Origin: Heracleum sosnowskyi
Lineage: Eukaryota > Streptophyta > Magnoliopsida > Apiales > Apiaceae
Direction of reading: 5' to 3'
DNA: 64,000 nt
Assembly (NCBI GenBank): GCA_030848705.1
Contig: JAUIZM010000019.1
Coordinates: 2,356,001 to 2,420,000 of the forward strand
Shown here: positions 23,101-33,862 of the stretch, in pieces
How positions within the stretch are numbered: the stretch's first letter is position 1
How the letters are laid out: every line of letters begins with the position of its first letter
Translations under genes and position numbers: made by a program
Notes under the pieces: generated by a model
Databases searched by the model: none
What the model was told of the DNA's origin: nothing
Seen by the model: the letters and a program-made list of their open reading frames with translations, nothing else

Positions 23101-24119
23101 GCTGCCCTTAAAGCTTCCTCCTCCTACGAGTTGATTAAAAAGAGCTTTGGCAAGAGTAGTTTTGCCCACACCACCCATGCCATATATACCAAACTTAATG
23201 ACACCTTTTGTGTCACTGCTCAACAATGTTGTTATGGCTTCAACACGAGAATCCAACCCAACTGGAAATTTGGCGACATCTAAAGTCTTGGGATTTATTT
23301 TGAGTAGAAGCTCATCAACAATTTCATTGATAACATCAGCTTCAGACCTGAAATGTAATTCTTCTTATTATAAAACAGAGCATGATAGGTAGTAACATAG
23401 GACTAGAAAATACTGGTAGCAAGTAGGTGTTTAATGTAATAAATTTAGGACTGAAATTTAATGTAATGATCTTATGAATGAATACAATATTAGTTAAATG
23501 ACCTGTCTTTGGATATATGGTGTCCTGAAAAGTCTGCTACTTCCTTAAGTGTAAGCTTCCAATTTTCAAGTTTCTCTGTTTCACCTGGAAAACGTTTTTG
23601 ATGTTTCTTGAAAGCTTTTTGAAAACTCCCAGTTTGGTGACGCACAACTGATGGATGAATGTTGAAAAACACTGGAATAACCCATCTCTGCATTGTTCTG
23701 TGACAATTGAGGATCTCTGCCAGCTCGTCAAGGCACCAAGGTGAAGTAGCATAATTTTCAGAGAAGACGACAATGTAAGTCTTGGAATTCCTAATAGCAT
23801 CTAGCAATGCATCTGAGATGACTTCGCCGCTGCGTAGCTCAGGATCATCCTTAAATGTATTAATTCCATGGTCATGTAGTCTCTGGTACAAATGACCGGT
23901 AAAGTTAAATCGAGTGTCTTCACCGCGGAAGCTCAAGAAAACGTCATATTGAGTAGGAGTTGAACTGGAAACAAGGGTTAACTGAGTTTGAGAGGTAGTT
24001 GCAGAAGCCATAGAATCTGTAGCAGAAGAGGAGGGCGTTTGAGAAGTAGTTGCAGAAGACATGGATTCACACAACAGTTCCCACAATTGGGATAGGCATG
24101 ATAAGATGTTTCCAAACAT
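20184..24119 (-). CDS. TNL-B: TIR-NBS-LRR disease-resistance protein (five exons)
   Basis: Recent duplicate of TNL-A. Exons: 24119-23503, 23347-22240, 22002-21721, 21625-20900, 20624-20184, giving 1,057 residues in consistent phase. It has the TIR domain (DVFLSFRGEDTR, WCLDEL), P-loop GMGGVGKTT, kinase-2 VVVVDDL, GLPLA, MHD in CLGMHDLLQDVG, LRRs and the C-JID exon. Differences from TNL-A: an LRR exon 21 codons shorter, a divergent patch between RNBS-A and kinase-2, a longer AT-rich intron 4, and its own C-terminus (NCRKRKRGAKR), probably the ancestral end. The 3' end lies 101 bp from the MULE. No internal stops. A MITE sits 46 bp upstream of the start codon, in the leader. Confidence 0.88.
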
Positions 24120-24165
24120 TTTAAAACAAAAACTGGAAGATAAGTTGTACAAGAATGATATGAAG

Positions 24166-24799
24166 CGGACGTTTGGGTATCAAGCAAAAGTTGACTTACT
24201 TATCGAGTAAGTGCTGATAAGTGATAAGTTATAAGTGTTTGGGAGAACTAAAAAAAGTGAACTTATGTATTATAATGAGTAAGTGCGATAAGTTGATGCA
24301 AACTTATAAGTTACGTGTTTGGATAAATTTACTTTTAAGTTAATAATTTTTTTGTTAAATTAAATTGAAAAAATAATTAATTAATATAATGATCTCGATA
24401 AATACATTTTAGATTAAAAAACATTTAAAAGTATAAATATAAAAATATAAACAACTAAATTGAAAAAGTAATTAATTAATATAATGATCTTGATAAATAC
24501 ATTTTAGATTAAAAAACATTTAAAAGTATAAATATAAAAATATAAACTACTAAATAGATAAAGAAATCATGAAAAATGAAATAAGTTGAGCAAAATGTTA
24601 GTATTTTCTAACATTCAACTTATCAATTTATAAGTTATAAGTTAGATTATAAGTTGGGTAGACAAACACCCCCCATAAATCATAAACTAAAAAAATAAAT
24701 TATAATTTATAAATTGATGAAATAAGCCGAGTACACAAACACCTCTAATAAGCTGAAATGAGTTTATAAGCTATAATAAGCTGCGGCCAAACAGGCCCG
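24166..24799. mobile_element. MITE in the TNL-B 5' leader (hAT- or Mutator-like ends)
   Basis: A 634-bp insertion absent from the otherwise matching TNL-A leader (compare 10500-10580). Ends are imperfect inverted repeats: CGGACGTTTGGG at the left, and CGGGCCTGTTTGG when the right end is read in reverse. The interior is rich in ACTTATAAGT-type palindromes and holds a tandem duplication of about 100 bp (24358-24556). A 3-4-bp duplication (AAG/GAAG) flanks it. No coding capacity. The superfamily is uncertain, because the target duplication is short. Confidence 0.8.
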
Positions 24800-24802
24800 A
24801 AG

Positions 24803-25810
24803 ATAGTCTTGAACATGAAAGTTAAAGTCTGAAGAGATTTTAATAATTGGAAGAAAACGAATGAAATGTATGAATAACAAATTGAGTGGCCAACATTCAT
24901 ACCAACCTTCCTTTATTTACAATTATTATTTCTAGATGATAATCTGTACTTGAAAAAATTAATTTAAAGTAATCAATAATTTATAATTTTAAATGATTTA
25001 AAAAGTTATGTTATTTATACAACTAGGTTATTAGAATATATTTGTTAAGAAAAATAATATTAGAATAAAAATTGTGAAATTAATATCTATAAAATTATTT
25101 AAATTATCAAATAAAATAGATTCTATAAAATCAGCGGCATTCGAATATATTTGTTAAGAAAAAAAATATTAGAACAAAAATTGTGAAATAAATATCTACA
25201 AAATTATTTAAATTATCAAATAAAATATATTCTATAAAATTTACATTTGGGTAGGTAATATTATAAAGTATTTACATATTCCTTTTGTTTATATAGTTTG
25301 ATTTTTTATTTTCTTGGACCGATACCATTGTCATATTATATATATAAAAAGAAATTTATATTGATAAAAAAAATACTAATTATTTGTAAGAATAAAAATT
25401 TAAATACTTAAATATAATTTTTTTTAGTCATTTTATCTTTAATATGAAGATTTATTATGTATGTTAAAAGAATATGTTTAAACCCAAAATTTTGGATTTT
25501 GAAATAAATTTGTTGGGGCTTAAAGTAATTTTTTAATTTAAGTTGAAATTTTTTTTTTTGTGTAATAACTTAGAAAATGACTTAGAATTAAAAAAAACAG
25601 TTTAAAATCAGAAATTGGTATGAGGTACTTTTTTGAATGACTTATTTTATTTTAATGTATTTATTTGATAAAAGTTAATATCATCATTCAAATGCATTAT
25701 TTATCAAATTTAATTTAATTGTTACAATTTTAATAACTCATTACTTTATCATAATACAAAATTACCCAAACAGATATATTAACTTAAAATTTTACTTTTT
25801 ACTTATAATT
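24803..25810. other. TNL-B distal promoter and AT-rich spacer
   Basis: The first 120 bp match the TNL-A upstream region and so carry the original TNL promoter, now displaced by the MITE. The rest is AT-rich, with a tandem duplication of about 109 bp (25033-25131 and 25142-25240). No gene recognised. Confidence 0.6.
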
Positions 25811-25813
25811 TAA

Positions 25814-26185
25814 GAGCATCTCCAACACTTCTTTATTGAGGCTCCTAAGCTAAATAGTGAGGAGGAATTCTTCAAAATCAAGCTCCAAGAGCCTCCTAAC
25901 TCTTCATCAAATATTTAGGAGTCATTTCATTCTCCTCAATTTTAAGATTCTCTCTCCTCTCCCTATCTCATTCTTTGCTAATATATTATACTTCTTTTCA
26001 ATTTTTTAATAACATCACTCTTCTTTTTACTAATACTATGGTACAATCATTAATAAAAAATAATTGAAGAGGGGAGAATGAAGAGGTTGTTGGAGATGAT
26101 AAGCAACAGAGGATCTTAAATAGCTAGGAGTTAATATTATATATTATTTTTGAAGAGTATGTTTAAGAGGTTGTTGGTGATGCTC
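25814..26185. mobile_element. Tourist-like (PIF/Harbinger-type) MITE
   Basis: 372 bp flanked by the 3-bp target duplication TAA (25811-25813, 26186-26188). Terminal inverted repeats GAGCATCTCCAACA and GAGCATCACCAACA match at 13 of 14 positions. No coding capacity. Confidence 0.85.
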
Positions 26186-26188
26186 TAA

Positions 26189-26457
26189 GTAACTTTAAAT
26201 CATAAGCAATAATTTTAAGTTTAGCCAAAAGGCTAGGGCTCATAATTATATAAAAAAAATTGATCGCTTCAAAAAAATATTCCAAAAAATTGAGAATGAA
26301 AATAAACATTAACATGTTTTGATTATATAAAAATTAGTTGAATTTTTTTTTGTTAATAGATTTTTTTCAATAATAAAGAAGCCATAGATATCACTGAATA
26401 ACCAAACAAAGGGATAAAATACAACACCTAAATTAAGGTAAAAATCTAGTAATATCA
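26189..26457. other. AT-rich spacer before Sirevirus 1
   Basis: No feature recognised other than the target site at its right edge. Confidence 0.5.
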
Positions 26458-26462
26458 ATAAA

Positions 26463-27071
26463 TGTTAGATCAGAATTCAATGATCATCAGAAGCTAGACT
26501 CAACTGATCAGGATTGCTGACGTCATCAGTATTGCATGGTCATCAGTATTTGATCAAGCGTCAGTATCTTATTGATCATCAGGATTCCTACTCAGACTAT
26601 GATCAGGTTTGATCATCAGGACTTGAAGCTGATCAGGATTCCTACTTCGAGTTATATTTGGAGTCTAGATAAACATGGAAGTTTATTCTATTTGTTCCTG
26701 GTTTGTAGAATGCAGCTATCGATTAAAGATATGTTTCTATCTTTGTTATGATTAGGACTTATCTTGTTATTGATAGAGAAGCTGTGTGCACTATATAAAC
26801 ACAGTTTTGGTTTCGATTTATGTATTCATTCGAGAGAGAACATAATCGAAGAGAAGCTCTTAAGAACAGAATTTCTTGAGAGAGTTTTTGTAAGCTAGCA
26901 GCTCTTAAGAACATCAGAATTTCTTAAGAGAGTTTGTAACAGTTTTATATCAAAGTTAATAAAGCTGTTATTGTTATTGTTATTGATCTTTCATATTTGT
27001 GTTATATAAAGTCGAGAATCTTATACAATTGTATTCAACCCCCTTCTACAATTGTTATTTACTGGGCAACA
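26463..27071 (+). repeat. Sirevirus 1 5' LTR
   Basis: 609 bp, TGTTAGATCAG...GGCAACA. The first 190 bp are packed with TGATCA/CATCAG/TCAGGA words and a TGACGTCA palindrome (26518-26525), a typical bZIP site. The TATA box is TATATAA at 26792-26798. Confidence 0.97.
26792..26798 (+). promoter_or_regulatory. TATA box of Sirevirus 1 LTR
   Basis: CTATATAAACA in sense orientation, about 275 bp before the LTR end; repeated in the 3' LTR at 38252-38258. Confidence 0.75.
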
Positions 27072-27073
27072 AT

Positions 27074-27085
27074 TGGTATCAGAGC
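27074..27085 (+). other. Primer-binding site, initiator tRNA-Met
   Basis: TGGTATCAGAGC two bases after the 5' LTR; this is the standard Copia site complementary to the 3' end of plant tRNA-iMet. Confidence 0.93.
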
Positions 27086-27121
27086 AAACTGATTTAATTC
27101 TGAATCAGATACGATCTAAAG

Positions 27122-29404
27122 ATGTCGACAACCAAGTATGAAAGCATGAAGATTCCCATCTTGAAGATATCAGAATATCCCACATGGAGGGTAAAGATGC
27201 TGATGTACCTGGAGGCTATGGATCCTGACTACTTGGACAGGATTCGTGATGGACCATATATACCAACAAAGTTCGTAGAACGAACAGATACAGTACCAGA
27301 ACATTATGTGGTCAAAGCTAAAGCTGAATGGACTCCAGAAGAAAAAGCTCATGTACTCAGGGAACCAAAGATAAAGAATATCTTGCATAATAGCCTTGAT
27401 GCTGTTATGTCAAACAGAGTGATTGCATGCAAGTCTTCAAAAGAAATCTGGGATACTTTGGAAACTCAGTGCCAGGGATCTGCATCTGTTAAGAAAAACA
27501 GAAGGGCTCTATTGATTCAAGAATATGAACAATTCGATGCAAGACCTGAAGAGAGCCTGACTGATCTATATGATAGATTCCTGACACTATTGAACAGCTT
27601 ATCCTTAGTTGACAAAGTATATGAAACCGAAGATTCAAACACCAAATTTCTTAGAGCTTTACCTGAAGAATGGGATACTCAGACCTCAATCATTAGACAC
27701 CAGTATGATCTGAACATTGTGTCTCTTGATGAGATCTATGGGATGCTAAGAACTCATGATCTTGAAGTTCAACAGAGAAAGAACAAGAAAAGCAGCAAGG
27801 CAAAGTCAATTGCTTTGAATGTAGAAGCAAAATCAAAAGGGAAAGCTATGGAGGTCTCTAGAAGGAAAGCAAGAGTAGCTGAGTCAGATCCTGACGACTC
27901 TTCATCAGATACTGATGGCAATCTTGATGCCAATACTGGTGATGAATCTTCTGATTCAGACATGGAAGAGATGGTTGCTATGATTGTCAGAAACTTCAGA
28001 AGGATGAAGTTCAGGAAGAATAGAAGACAAGGCAACTTTCAGAAAAAGACCTTCAAAGAAGACAAAGACAAGTATATCAAAAAGGACAGCAAGGGTAGCA
28101 AATTTGACAAGTCAAAGGTTAGATGCTACAAGTGTAATGGTATGGGTCACTTTGCTTCTGAATGCAACAAGACAAAGGCACTCATCACATCAAGCAAGGA
28201 TTGGATGGACTCTTCCTCAGAATCTGATACTGAGGTAGTCAACTATGCGTTAATGGCCAATGCTGATGTAACTGCTGCTCCTGATGATAAGGTACTAAAT
28301 ACTATCTTTGATTTTGATACTGATAATGCTTCTGAGTTAAGACGTTTTCTAAAGTCATTACATATTAGCTTTAGAAGTCAAACTGCTGAGAATACTAGAA
28401 TCTTATCTGAGATGTCTGACCTTAGAAAAAGGAATGAGATATTAGAAGCTGAATTTTCTCGTATGCAAGAAGTACAAAAAGAATGTGATAATGTTAAGCA
28501 CATGCACTTAGAGATAACATCTAAATTTACTTCCCTTGAAAAAGAACTTGAATATGCTAATGAGAAAATCAGAACCTGGACAGACTCTGGTAGGAAATTT
28601 CATGAGATTAATACCTCTAAGAATTGGAAAGAGTGTCTAGGATATAAGTCAGATGAAGATAAGAAATTAGCAGAGAAAATTGTCATTGATGAGACAGTCA
28701 GTCCAAAGACCTATAGACATGTTATAGACTCAACCAAATCTAAGATTACTCCTGTTAATTTTGTTTTTGGTAAGGATTCCAATTCTACTTTTGAAAAGGG
28801 ATCTTCTTCTACTCAAGGAATTAAAATTATAAAGTCTAAACCTGTCATGAACAAAGTCACTAAGAATGTAGGTCTATTGTCTCAGAAACAGCTTAAGGAT
28901 AAAATCTGTGAGGTTACAGATAAGAAAAAGGAAGCTACTGTTAAGAGAAACAGGAATGGTAAAATTGGGATCAATAAAGAAAATGGTTATAAGTATATCC
29001 CAAATGCACCTAGAAAGAGTTGTTTTAACTGTGGTAACTCTAATCATCTTGCTATTGATTGTAAAAAGAGTAAGAAGAAAATTGCTGAAATTCCTAAGTC
29101 TGATGTTAGGAATAGATCAGTATTTTACAAACCACAGAATTCCTGTTTTCATTGTGGTAGTCTATGGCATTCTATTTATACATGTAAAGAGTATCATGAT
29201 TTGTACTATAACTTTTATGATCCATTGCCTAAGTTTGAAAGTAGTACAAAGTCTGATAAAACTGAAAATGTCATAGTGAAGCATGCTTTTGTTAATACTG
29301 ATACTGACAAAGCAAATCCTGATGGAGTAAATCTTGTCAGGACTGCTAAAGTCAAAAAGTCTTCTGCTGTTAAATTTAATAAAATGCATGAACAAGGAAT
29401 CTAA
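27122..29404 (+). CDS. Sirevirus 1 Gag
   Basis: 760 residues from MSTTKYESMK. The N-terminal 220 residues are the Copia-type gag polypeptide (WRVKMLMYLEAMD; EIWDTLETQCQG; SLTDLYDRFLTLLNSLS). Three CX2CX4HX4C zinc knuckles occur near residues 335 (CYKCNGMGHFASEC), 634 (CFNCGNSNHLAIDC) and 674 (CFHCGSLWHSIYTC). A coiled-coil-like region lies at about 405-500. It packages element RNA in cytoplasmic particles. It ends at TAA (29402); a second in-frame TAG follows at 29432, before the protease. Confidence 0.93.
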   Translation: MSTTKYESMKIPILKISEYPTWRVKMLMYLEAMDPDYLDRIRDGPYIPTKFVERTDTVPEHYVVKAKAEWTPEEKAHVLREPKIKNILHNSLDAVMSNRVIACKSSKEIWDTLETQCQGSASVKKNRRALLIQEYEQFDARPEESLTDLYDRFLTLLNSLSLVDKVYETEDSNTKFLRALPEEWDTQTSIIRHQYDLNIVSLDEIYGMLRTHDLEVQQRKNKKSSKAKSIALNVEAKSKGKAMEVSRRKARVAESDPDDSSSDTDGNLDANTGDESSDSDMEEMVAMIVRNFRRMKFRKNRRQGNFQKKTFKEDKDKYIKKDSKGSKFDKSKVRCYKCNGMGHFASECNKTKALITSSKDWMDSSSESDTEVVNYALMANADVTAAPDDKVLNTIFDFDTDNASELRRFLKSLHISFRSQTAENTRILSEMSDLRKRNEILEAEFSRMQEVQKECDNVKHMHLEITSKFTSLEKELEYANEKIRTWTDSGRKFHEINTSKNWKECLGYKSDEDKKLAEKIVIDETVSPKTYRHVIDSTKSKITPVNFVFGKDSNSTFEKGSSSTQGIKIIKSKPVMNKVTKNVGLLSQKQLKDKICEVTDKKKEATVKRNRNGKIGINKENGYKYIPNAPRKSCFNCGNSNHLAIDCKKSKKKIAEIPKSDVRNRSVFYKPQNSCFHCGSLWHSIYTCKEYHDLYYNFYDPLPKFESSTKSDKTENVIVKHAFVNTDTDKANPDGVNLVRTAKVKKSSAVKFNKMHEQGI

Positions 29405-29449
29405 CAAGTGTGGGTTCCTAAACATTCTGACTAGTGTTTTACTATTCTG

Positions 29450-32400
29450 ATGCAGGGTAAAAAGAAAAATGTGTTAGTCATGGATAGTGGATGTTCTGTG
29501 CACATGACTGGAAACAAAGCCCTGTTATCAGAATATGAGGAAAAAGCTGGCCCAACTGTGTCTTATGGAGATGGCAACATTGGACAAACCTTGGGATATG
29601 GCAATATAATCATTGGAAATGTCATCATTGAAAAAGTAGCTCTAGTGAAGGGACTAAAACACAACTTGTTGAGTATTAGTCAAATCACTGACAGAGGTTA
29701 TCATGTCAATTTCTATTCCACACATTGTGAAGTAGTCAGTAAAGCAACAGGGAAGATAGCACTAACTGGCTACAGGCATGGTAACATATATGAAGCCAAC
29801 ATTCTCTCAGATACTGATGGCTCCCCTACATGTTTCATCAGTAAAGCTTCAGTAGATGAAAGTTGGAATTGGCACAAGAAGCTTTCTCATCTCAACTTCA
29901 GCAACATCAATGAGTTGGTTAAGAAAGAGTTAGTAAGAGGATTACCTAATGTCTTATATATACCTGATGGACTCTGTGATGCATGCCAAAAAGCAAAACA
30001 AAGAAGGACATCATTCCAGAGTAAATCAGAATCCTCTATTGGAGAACCATATCACATGCTTCATCTTGATCTGTTTGGTCCAGTCAACATCATGTCCATC
30101 AGTAAGAAAAGGTACACTCTTGTAATTGTTGATGAATATTCTAGATTCACCTGGGTGTATTTTCTGCATAGAAAAGATGAAACTCCTGAAGTTCTGTTGG
30201 ATCATGTGAGGATGATTGAGACAACCACAAAGTACAAAGTCAAGATTCTGAGAAGTGATAATGGTACTGAATTTAAGAATTCAAAGATGGAAGAGTTCTG
30301 CAAATACAAAGGAATCATTCAACAATTCTCTGCTCCTGGCACACCTCAGCAAAATGGAGTAGTAGAAAGGAAGAATAGAACTCTTATTGAAGCTGGCAGA
30401 ACTATGTTGGAAGAAGCTAAATTACCTACATATTTCTGGGCAGAAGCAGTCAACACAGCATGCTATACACAAAATCTTACATTGATAAACAGGCATGGTG
30501 TCACTCCTTATCAGTCTCTCAAAGAGAAGAAGCCAAGTCTGAAGCATCTGCATGTGTTTGGCTGTAAATGTTTTGTTCTCAGAACTCATCCTGAACAGCT
30601 AGGGAAATTTGAAACAAAGGCTGATGAAGGAATATTCATAGGTTATCCTACATCAAGAGCCTTCAGAGTTTTTAATTTGAGAACAAGAACTGTCATGGAG
30701 TCAATACATGTATCTTTTGATGATAAGAAGATAACTGGAATCATTGAAGACTCGCATGATAGATTGTTATTTGAAAATGAAGCTTCCAAGGAACCTGAAG
30801 AAAGTGAATCAGAAGCTGTCCATTCATCCAGTACTGACGGGTCACCAAATCCTGATGACTCACCAGGTACTGATGGTGCTAATACTGATGATGCAAACAA
30901 CAGTAATACAACTAGTAGTGCTAATGTTGAGGGGGAGCAACGGCATTCAACTACAAGTTCAGAGTCAACTCAATCATCAGAACAGAATTCTTCAGATACT
31001 GATTCAAGTGAAGATCCTGATAACACATCAGGAGGGCATAACAATAATTCAGGGAGAGCTTCAAATCAATCAAATTCTTTCAATCAAGATAACACCAATC
31101 CAGGGGAAGCATCTACTTCAAGAAACAATTTGACACCAGCAAGGAAATGGACAAAAGATCATACTCCTGATTTGATAATTGGAGATCCTGATGCAGGTGT
31201 TCAAACAAGAAGTGCAACTCAGAATGAATGTTTATATAATAACTTTCTATCCAAGGAGGAGCCTAAGAAAGTTGAAGATGCACTTAAAGATGCTGATTGG
31301 GTTACTGCAATGCAAGAAGAACTGAATGAATTTGAAAGGAATGAAGTCTGGAAACTGGTACCAAGACCAAAGAATAGATCAATTGTTGGTACAAAGTGGA
31401 TTTTCAAGAACAAGACTGATTCTGATGGAGTCATTATCAGAAACAAAGCTAGACTAGTTGCAAAGGGGTATTCCCAACAAGAGGGAATTGACTATGATGA
31501 AACTTTTGCTTCTGTTGCAAGACTAGAAGCCATCAGGATATTTCTTGCTTATGCTGCACATAAGAAATTCAAGGTTTTCCAGATGGATGTTAAAAGTGCT
31601 TTCTTAAATGGTGAACTGGAGGAAGAAGTTTATGTTGAACAACCTCCTGGTTTCATTGATCCTAAATATCCAGATCATGTCTACAGACTGGATAAGGCAC
31701 TTTATGGACTAAAGCAAGCTCCAAGAGCATGGTATGAAACCTTAGCTCAATTCTTACTGGAAAGTGGATTCAAAAGAGGTGCAATTGATAAAACTCTATT
31801 TTATTTGAATCATGGTAAGGAGTTGCTGTTAGTTCAGATTTATGTTGATGATATCATTTTTGGGTCAACAAACAATAAGCTGTGTGAAAAGTTTTCCAAG
31901 CTTATGCAGTCAAGATATCAAATGAGCATGATGGGAGAAATGAGTTACTTTCTGGGTCTTCAAGTTAAACAGACTGATGAAGGGATTTTTATTAATCAGT
32001 CTAAATACACAAGGAATTTACTGACAAGGTTTAACATGCAAGACAGTACTCCTACTTCAACTCCCATAGCTACAGCTACCAAACTTGATCCTGATCAAGG
32101 TGAAGAGGTAGATGTAACTCACTACAGAGGAATGATTGGCTCTTTATTGTATCTCACTGCCAGTAGACCAGATATCATGTTTGCAACCTGTCTATGTGCA
32201 AGATTTCAAGCAAAACCTAGAGAACCACATCTGATTGCAGTCAAAAGAATTTTCAGATATCTCAAAGGCACTCCTTCACTTGGCCTTTGGTATGCAAGGG
32301 AATCAGATTTTGGGTTGTGTGGTTATTCAGATGCTGATTTTGCAGGATGCAAAATAGACAGGAAAAGTACTTCAGGAAGTTGTCAGTTTTTGGGTGGAAG

Positions 32401-32788
32401 ACTAGTTTCATGGTTCAGTAAAAAACAGAAATCTATTTCCACTTCAACTGCAGAAGCTGAGTACATTGCTGCAGGAAGTTGTTGTGCTCAGATAATGTGG
32501 ATGAGAAATCAGTTGTTAGATTATGGCCTGTCATACTCAAAAATCCCTATTTATTGTGATAACCAAAGTGCTATTGCAATGACAGGAAATCCAGTTCAGC
32601 ATTCTCTTACTAAACACATCAGTATCAGATATCACTTTATAAGAGAACAGGTTCTGGAAGGAACAATTGAACTTCACTTTGTTCCTACTGATCAACAACT
32701 AGCTGATATATTCACCAAGCCACTACCTGAAGCTACTTTCAATAAGTTGGTGAATGAACTTGGAATGATGAATTTTGAGAATTTCTGA
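29450..32788 (+). CDS. Sirevirus 1 Pol (protease, integrase, reverse transcriptase, RNase H)
   Basis: 1,112 residues, uninterrupted, in the same frame as gag. Protease active site is VMDSGCS, with Asp12. Integrase zinc region is at about 142-185 (WHKKLSHLNF...CDACQKAK), then the DDE core with HLDLFG, RSDNGTEF and PQQNGVVERKN. RT: VWKLVPRP, KARLVAKGYSQ, QMDVKSAFLNG, catalytic YVDD near residue 797. RNase H: DADFAGCKIDRKSTSG, STSTAEAEYIA. The ATG follows CTATTCTG; the sequence TGCAG|GG just after it resembles a splice acceptor and is found at the same place in Sirevirus 2. All catalytic residues are present, so probably active. Confidence 0.95.
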   Translation: MQGKKKNVLVMDSGCSVHMTGNKALLSEYEEKAGPTVSYGDGNIGQTLGYGNIIIGNVIIEKVALVKGLKHNLLSISQITDRGYHVNFYSTHCEVVSKATGKIALTGYRHGNIYEANILSDTDGSPTCFISKASVDESWNWHKKLSHLNFSNINELVKKELVRGLPNVLYIPDGLCDACQKAKQRRTSFQSKSESSIGEPYHMLHLDLFGPVNIMSISKKRYTLVIVDEYSRFTWVYFLHRKDETPEVLLDHVRMIETTTKYKVKILRSDNGTEFKNSKMEEFCKYKGIIQQFSAPGTPQQNGVVERKNRTLIEAGRTMLEEAKLPTYFWAEAVNTACYTQNLTLINRHGVTPYQSLKEKKPSLKHLHVFGCKCFVLRTHPEQLGKFETKADEGIFIGYPTSRAFRVFNLRTRTVMESIHVSFDDKKITGIIEDSHDRLLFENEASKEPEESESEAVHSSSTDGSPNPDDSPGTDGANTDDANNSNTTSSANVEGEQRHSTTSSESTQSSEQNSSDTDSSEDPDNTSGGHNNNSGRASNQSNSFNQDNTNPGEASTSRNNLTPARKWTKDHTPDLIIGDPDAGVQTRSATQNECLYNNFLSKEEPKKVEDALKDADWVTAMQEELNEFERNEVWKLVPRPKNRSIVGTKWIFKNKTDSDGVIIRNKARLVAKGYSQQEGIDYDETFASVARLEAIRIFLAYAAHKKFKVFQMDVKSAFLNGELEEEVYVEQPPGFIDPKYPDHVYRLDKALYGLKQAPRAWYETLAQFLLESGFKRGAIDKTLFYLNHGKELLLVQIYVDDIIFGSTNNKLCEKFSKLMQSRYQMSMMGEMSYFLGLQVKQTDEGIFINQSKYTRNLLTRFNMQDSTPTSTPIATATKLDPDQGEEVDVTHYRGMIGSLLYLTASRPDIMFATCLCARFQAKPREPHLIAVKRIFRYLKGTPSLGLWYARESDFGLCGYSDADFAGCKIDRKSTSGSCQFLGGRLVSWFSKKQKSISTSTAEAEYIAAGSCCAQIMWMRNQLLDYGLSYSKIPIYCDNQSAIAMTGNPVQHSLTKHISIRYHFIREQVLEGTIELHFVPTDQQLADIFTKPLPEATFNKLVNELGMMNFENF

Positions 32789-33343
32789 GGAAAAGCTACA
32801 GAGAGGAAATCCTGATAACTGTCAAATCCTGATGGTTATTCAGAAAGGTATGTATCTTTGATCAAATCCTGATAGGACTCACTCCTGACAGGAAGTCAAC
32901 TGGTCAAATCCTGATGCTCAGATGATTGAAGCTGGTATGAAAACCAGAGGTTCTATGCTAATTTGTCATCAACACTCCTGGTAAACTCTGGACAATTAGA
33001 TTATTACTTAGTCTTTGATTAAGTTTTCAGTCTTAATTATCAATTTCAATTTCATTATTAACAGAGTTTATTATTTATCATCTCTATATCACTTTGAGTG
33101 TTACTAACAAATTTTGCAGGCAAGTACAGGAAGCAAACAATTGAGAAAAGAGACAAATTTCATTAATACTTGAAGATACATTACACATGAAATATGGAAA
33201 TTACATATTTGTTTTCCTAGTCTATTTTCTACTCAGGAACTCGTGCTTTACAGATAAGCATGAACACGTGCCCTGCAAATTAGCATGAATGCTCCTGAGC
33301 AGCTTCACAGTCCTTCAGAACTGGAAGGTCTCTTGTTCCATCC
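32789..33343 (+). other. Sirevirus 1 pol-env spacer
   Basis: The stretch after pol has five TCCTGA words within about 100 bp (32811-32910) and no ORF of note in sense. It is followed by the antisense ORF. Confidence 0.6.
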
Positions 33344-33763
33344 TTAAGAGACAAGAAGAGGAGCTGCTTTACTTGAAGGCGGATCGTCACCGTGACCACC
33401 GGGACGCCTCCGTGCCTCCAACTTGCATGACATACAAGCATCACGGACTCTCTTCTTACGTTTCTCAAGCTCTCGGACGAGCTCTTCATCATCTTCATCC
33501 TCATCCTCTTCATCATCCCAATCGTCTTCATCCTCTTCATTGACAACGATGAGATTTTCAAGAGGATTCCAATCAGGATTTGCCTGATGGAAGTTATGAA
33601 GAAGCACATCAGCCATTGCATTCACAAAAGCATGATGCTCCTGTGGATCAGGAATAGGCTGAGGTCCCTCTTGCTCTGCAATCTCTGCTAGAGCCTCATC
33701 CATTTGTTGCCAAATTCTATCAAGTTCTTCATCAGGTATGTTGTTTTGATTGTTGGCAGCCAT
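33344..33763 (-). CDS. Antisense acidic ORF of Sirevirus 1 (139 residues, unknown)
   Basis: It lies opposite to the element's main strand, between pol and the env-like ORF. It starts MAANNQNNIPDEEL. It has a helical, acidic N-terminal half, then a strongly acidic stretch (EDEDDWDDEEDEDEDDEE, residues about 76-93), then a basic part with CMSCK. A TATA box (CTATAAAAGAG, 33851-33862) lies about 90 bp upstream on the same strand, which fits an independent promoter. I do not recognise the family. Its length and codon order look protein-like, but coding status is not proven. Confidence 0.5.
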   Translation of the reverse strand: MAANNQNNIPDEELDRIWQQMDEALAEIAEQEGPQPIPDPQEHHAFVNAMADVLLHNFHQANPDWNPLENLIVVNEEDEDDWDDEEDEDEDDEELVRELEKRKKRVRDACMSCKLEARRRPGGHGDDPPSSKAAPLLVS

Positions 33764-33850
33764 TGAAAAACAAAGAAGGTGAAAGGTTTCGTAAGTTTTT
33801 CTTCGGAGAGGGTTTGTGTTTTAATAGATATATGATGATTGTTTAACAGT

Positions 33851-33862
33851 TCTCTTTTATAG
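33851..33862 (-). promoter_or_regulatory. TATA box for the antisense ORF
   Basis: Reads CTATAAAAGAGA on the minus strand, 88 bp before the ATG at 33763. This allows a leader of about 55-60 nt. Confidence 0.45.
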
